Assembly: GCA_964623395.1 (NCBI GenBank)
Contig: CAZUSI010000002.1
Location: 1 to 42,006 of the forward strand
Source of the DNA: JBDRZD01 sp964623395
GTDB lineage: Bacteria > Hydrothermota > Hydrothermia > Hydrothermales > Hydrothermaceae
Length of the DNA: 42,006 bases
Direction: 5' to 3'
A program made the translations under genes and the position numbers. How positions within the stretch are numbered: the stretch's first letter is position 1; each line of letters begins with the position of its first letter. Positions 41,366-42,006 of the stretch are shown one piece after another. The notes below the pieces were generated by a model. That model worked only from the letters and a program-made list of their open reading frames with translations, made no database searches and was not told the origin of the DNA.

Positions 41366-41869
41366 TCAAAATTTTTTCTTTGCAGAAATATAAAGTTTTC
41401 TAAATTGTTCATTATCTATTATAGCCTGGTTTATTAAAAAATATGTTTCAAGATTTTTATTTGTTTCCCTTATCCTTTCTGCCATTTCTTCTGAAAGATT
41501 TTTAAGAATTTTTAAACCTATTCTTGGATTTTTTTCTGCTATTTTCCAGAATTTTTCCTTCGATAAAGAAAAAAGGTTTACCTTTTGAGTAGCAACACAG
41601 GTTGCGCTTCTTTCTGCTTCCTGAACAAGACTGAATTCACCAAAAAAATCCCCTTTTTTAAGTTCAGCAAGAACAAGAATTAAATCTCCCCTTTTAAGTC
41701 TTACCTCCACTTTTCCTTCTTTTATTATATACATTTTATTTCCCGGTGCCCCCTCTTCAAATATAATTCTTCCACTTTCAAATTCTGCCTCTTCAAGATT
41801 TTCATAAATTTCTTTAAGTTCTTCTTTATTTAACCCCTTAAATAAACTTACTTCACTTAAAAATTCCAT
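41366..41869 (-). CDS. Single-domain cyclic nucleotide-binding protein
   Basis: A 167-residue protein made of one cNMP-binding (Crp-type) domain and a C-terminal helix, without any DNA-binding domain. The opening MEFLSEVSLFKGL, then GRIIFEEGAPGNKMYIIKEG, GDFFGEFSLV (the phosphate-binding cassette) and ERSATCVA follow the family order; the arginine of ERSAT would contact the cyclic phosphate. The C-terminal helix (about 115-167) could mediate protein contact. Start ATG 41869 is preferred over a TTG at 41878 that would lie 4 bases from tRNA-Val. It lies between two tRNAs, 13 bases from one and 3 from the other, with no promoter of its own. Targets are unknown. Confidence 0.88.
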   Translation of the reverse strand: MEFLSEVSLFKGLNKEELKEIYENLEEAEFESGRIIFEEGAPGNKMYIIKEGKVEVRLKRGDLILVLAELKKGDFFGEFSLVQEAERSATCVATQKVNLFSLSKEKFWKIAEKNPRIGLKILKNLSEEMAERIRETNKNLETYFLINQAIIDNEQFRKLYISAKKKF

Positions 41870-41882
41870 AATTTTCAAAATA

Positions 41883-41957
41883 TGGGCGATGGAGGAGTTG
41901 AACCTCCGACCTCCACGATGTCAACGTGGCGCTCTAACCAACCTGAGCTAATCGCCC
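41883..41957 (-). tRNA. tRNA-Val (anticodon GAC)
   Basis: A 75-nucleotide cloverleaf on the minus strand. Acceptor GGGCGAT pairs with ATCGCCC and is followed by an A discriminator; D arm GCTC-AGGTTGGTT-AGAGC, anticodon stem CCACG/CGTGG with loop TTGACAT (anticodon GAC), variable AGGTC, T arm GGAGG-TTCAACT-CCTCC. CCA is not encoded. It is the first gene behind the strong promoter at 41973-42001 and is followed after 13 bases by the ATG of the cyclic-nucleotide-binding gene. Confidence 0.96.
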
Positions 41958-41972
41958 AAAAATAAGTTTTAA

Positions 41973-42001
41973 ATTATAACAAAAAAGATTGTAAAAGTCA
42001 A
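41973..42001 (-). promoter_or_regulatory. Strong promoter of the tRNA-Val/cNMP/tRNA-Glu/OmpA unit
   Basis: Minus strand TTGACT (42001-41996), 17-base spacer, TATAAT (41978-41973): eleven of twelve consensus bases with ideal spacing. The -10 box ends 15 bases before the mature tRNA-Val 5' end, giving a predicted 5' leader of about 8 bases for RNase P to remove. No other promoter is evident between here and the OmpA-family gene. Confidence 0.85.
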
Positions 42002-42006
42002 ATTAT

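Noticed and set aside
1..42006. CRISPR arrays, insertion sequences, prophage genes and long direct repeats.
   Set aside because: None were seen by reading; short AT-rich word repetition is explained by base composition.

Overview
This is a very AT-rich, extremely compact bacterial chromosome segment with about 38 protein genes and two tRNAs. Most neighbouring genes overlap or sit within a few bases of each other, and no stretch over 300 bases lacks a gene. The organism is a diderm (Gram-negative-type) bacterium: the window encodes LpxB, a Kdo transferase, an OmpA-type peptidoglycan-binding outer-membrane protein and an O-antigen ligase/polymerase-like protein. A secreted protein ends in a tail resembling a type IX (T9SS type A) sorting signal. 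High Lys/Glu/Ile content, TTG/GTG starts and this gene set would fit an uncultured FCB-related lineage such as candidate division WOR-3, but the taxon is inference.

Layout. 1-2950 (+): crotonase-family enzyme, membrane-anchored transglutaminase-like protein, ABC ATPase without a permease. 3032-11187 (+): substrate-binding-like protein, PurN, DnaE with an intact PHP metal site, a putative outer-membrane protein, then a lipid A segment (GnnA-like oxidoreductase, small membrane methyltransferase, LpxB). 11176-15452 (-): a surface-glycan operon with an O-antigen ligase/polymerase-like protein and three glycosyltransferases. 15515-19516 (+): MFS transporter, LPG-synthase-type flippase-like protein, strongly diverged PlsY-family protein, B12-type radical SAM enzyme. 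19505-20197 (-): secreted protein. 20270-28647 (+): proline dehydrogenase, DUF58 and BatA-like proteins, stand-alone CheB, SufS, metallo-beta-lactamase-fold hydrolase, PriA. 28655-33672 (+): DUF1571/LolA-like protein, MnmA, GuaA, WaaA, LipB. 33713-37694 (-): RlmI-like methyltransferase, thioredoxin reductase, CcmF. 37753-39385 (+): response regulator and c-di-GMP phosphodiesterase. 39382-41957 (-): tRNA-Val, cyclic-nucleotide-binding protein, tRNA-Glu and OmpA-family protein, in transcription order, apparently one mixed tRNA/mRNA unit behind a strong promoter.

No CRISPR array, transposon or phage gene was seen. The most striking non-coding signal is at the heads of transcription units. At six of them (20197-, 20270+, 28655+, 15452-, 37753+, 37694-) a sigma70-type promoter ends its -10 box only 6 to 8 bases before the start codon, which predicts leaderless mRNAs. 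Internal genes often carry AAGGAGG-type Shine-Dalgarno sites instead. One of these promoters (37716-37744) is a perfect TTGACA-N17-TATAAT. Three of the four convergent gene pairs overlap tail to tail, leaving no room for an intergenic terminator.

The best candidates for an undescribed system are the 15515-19516 lipid-like operon built around a PlsY homologue lacking conserved motif residues, and the tRNA-cNMP protein-tRNA-OmpA transcript.
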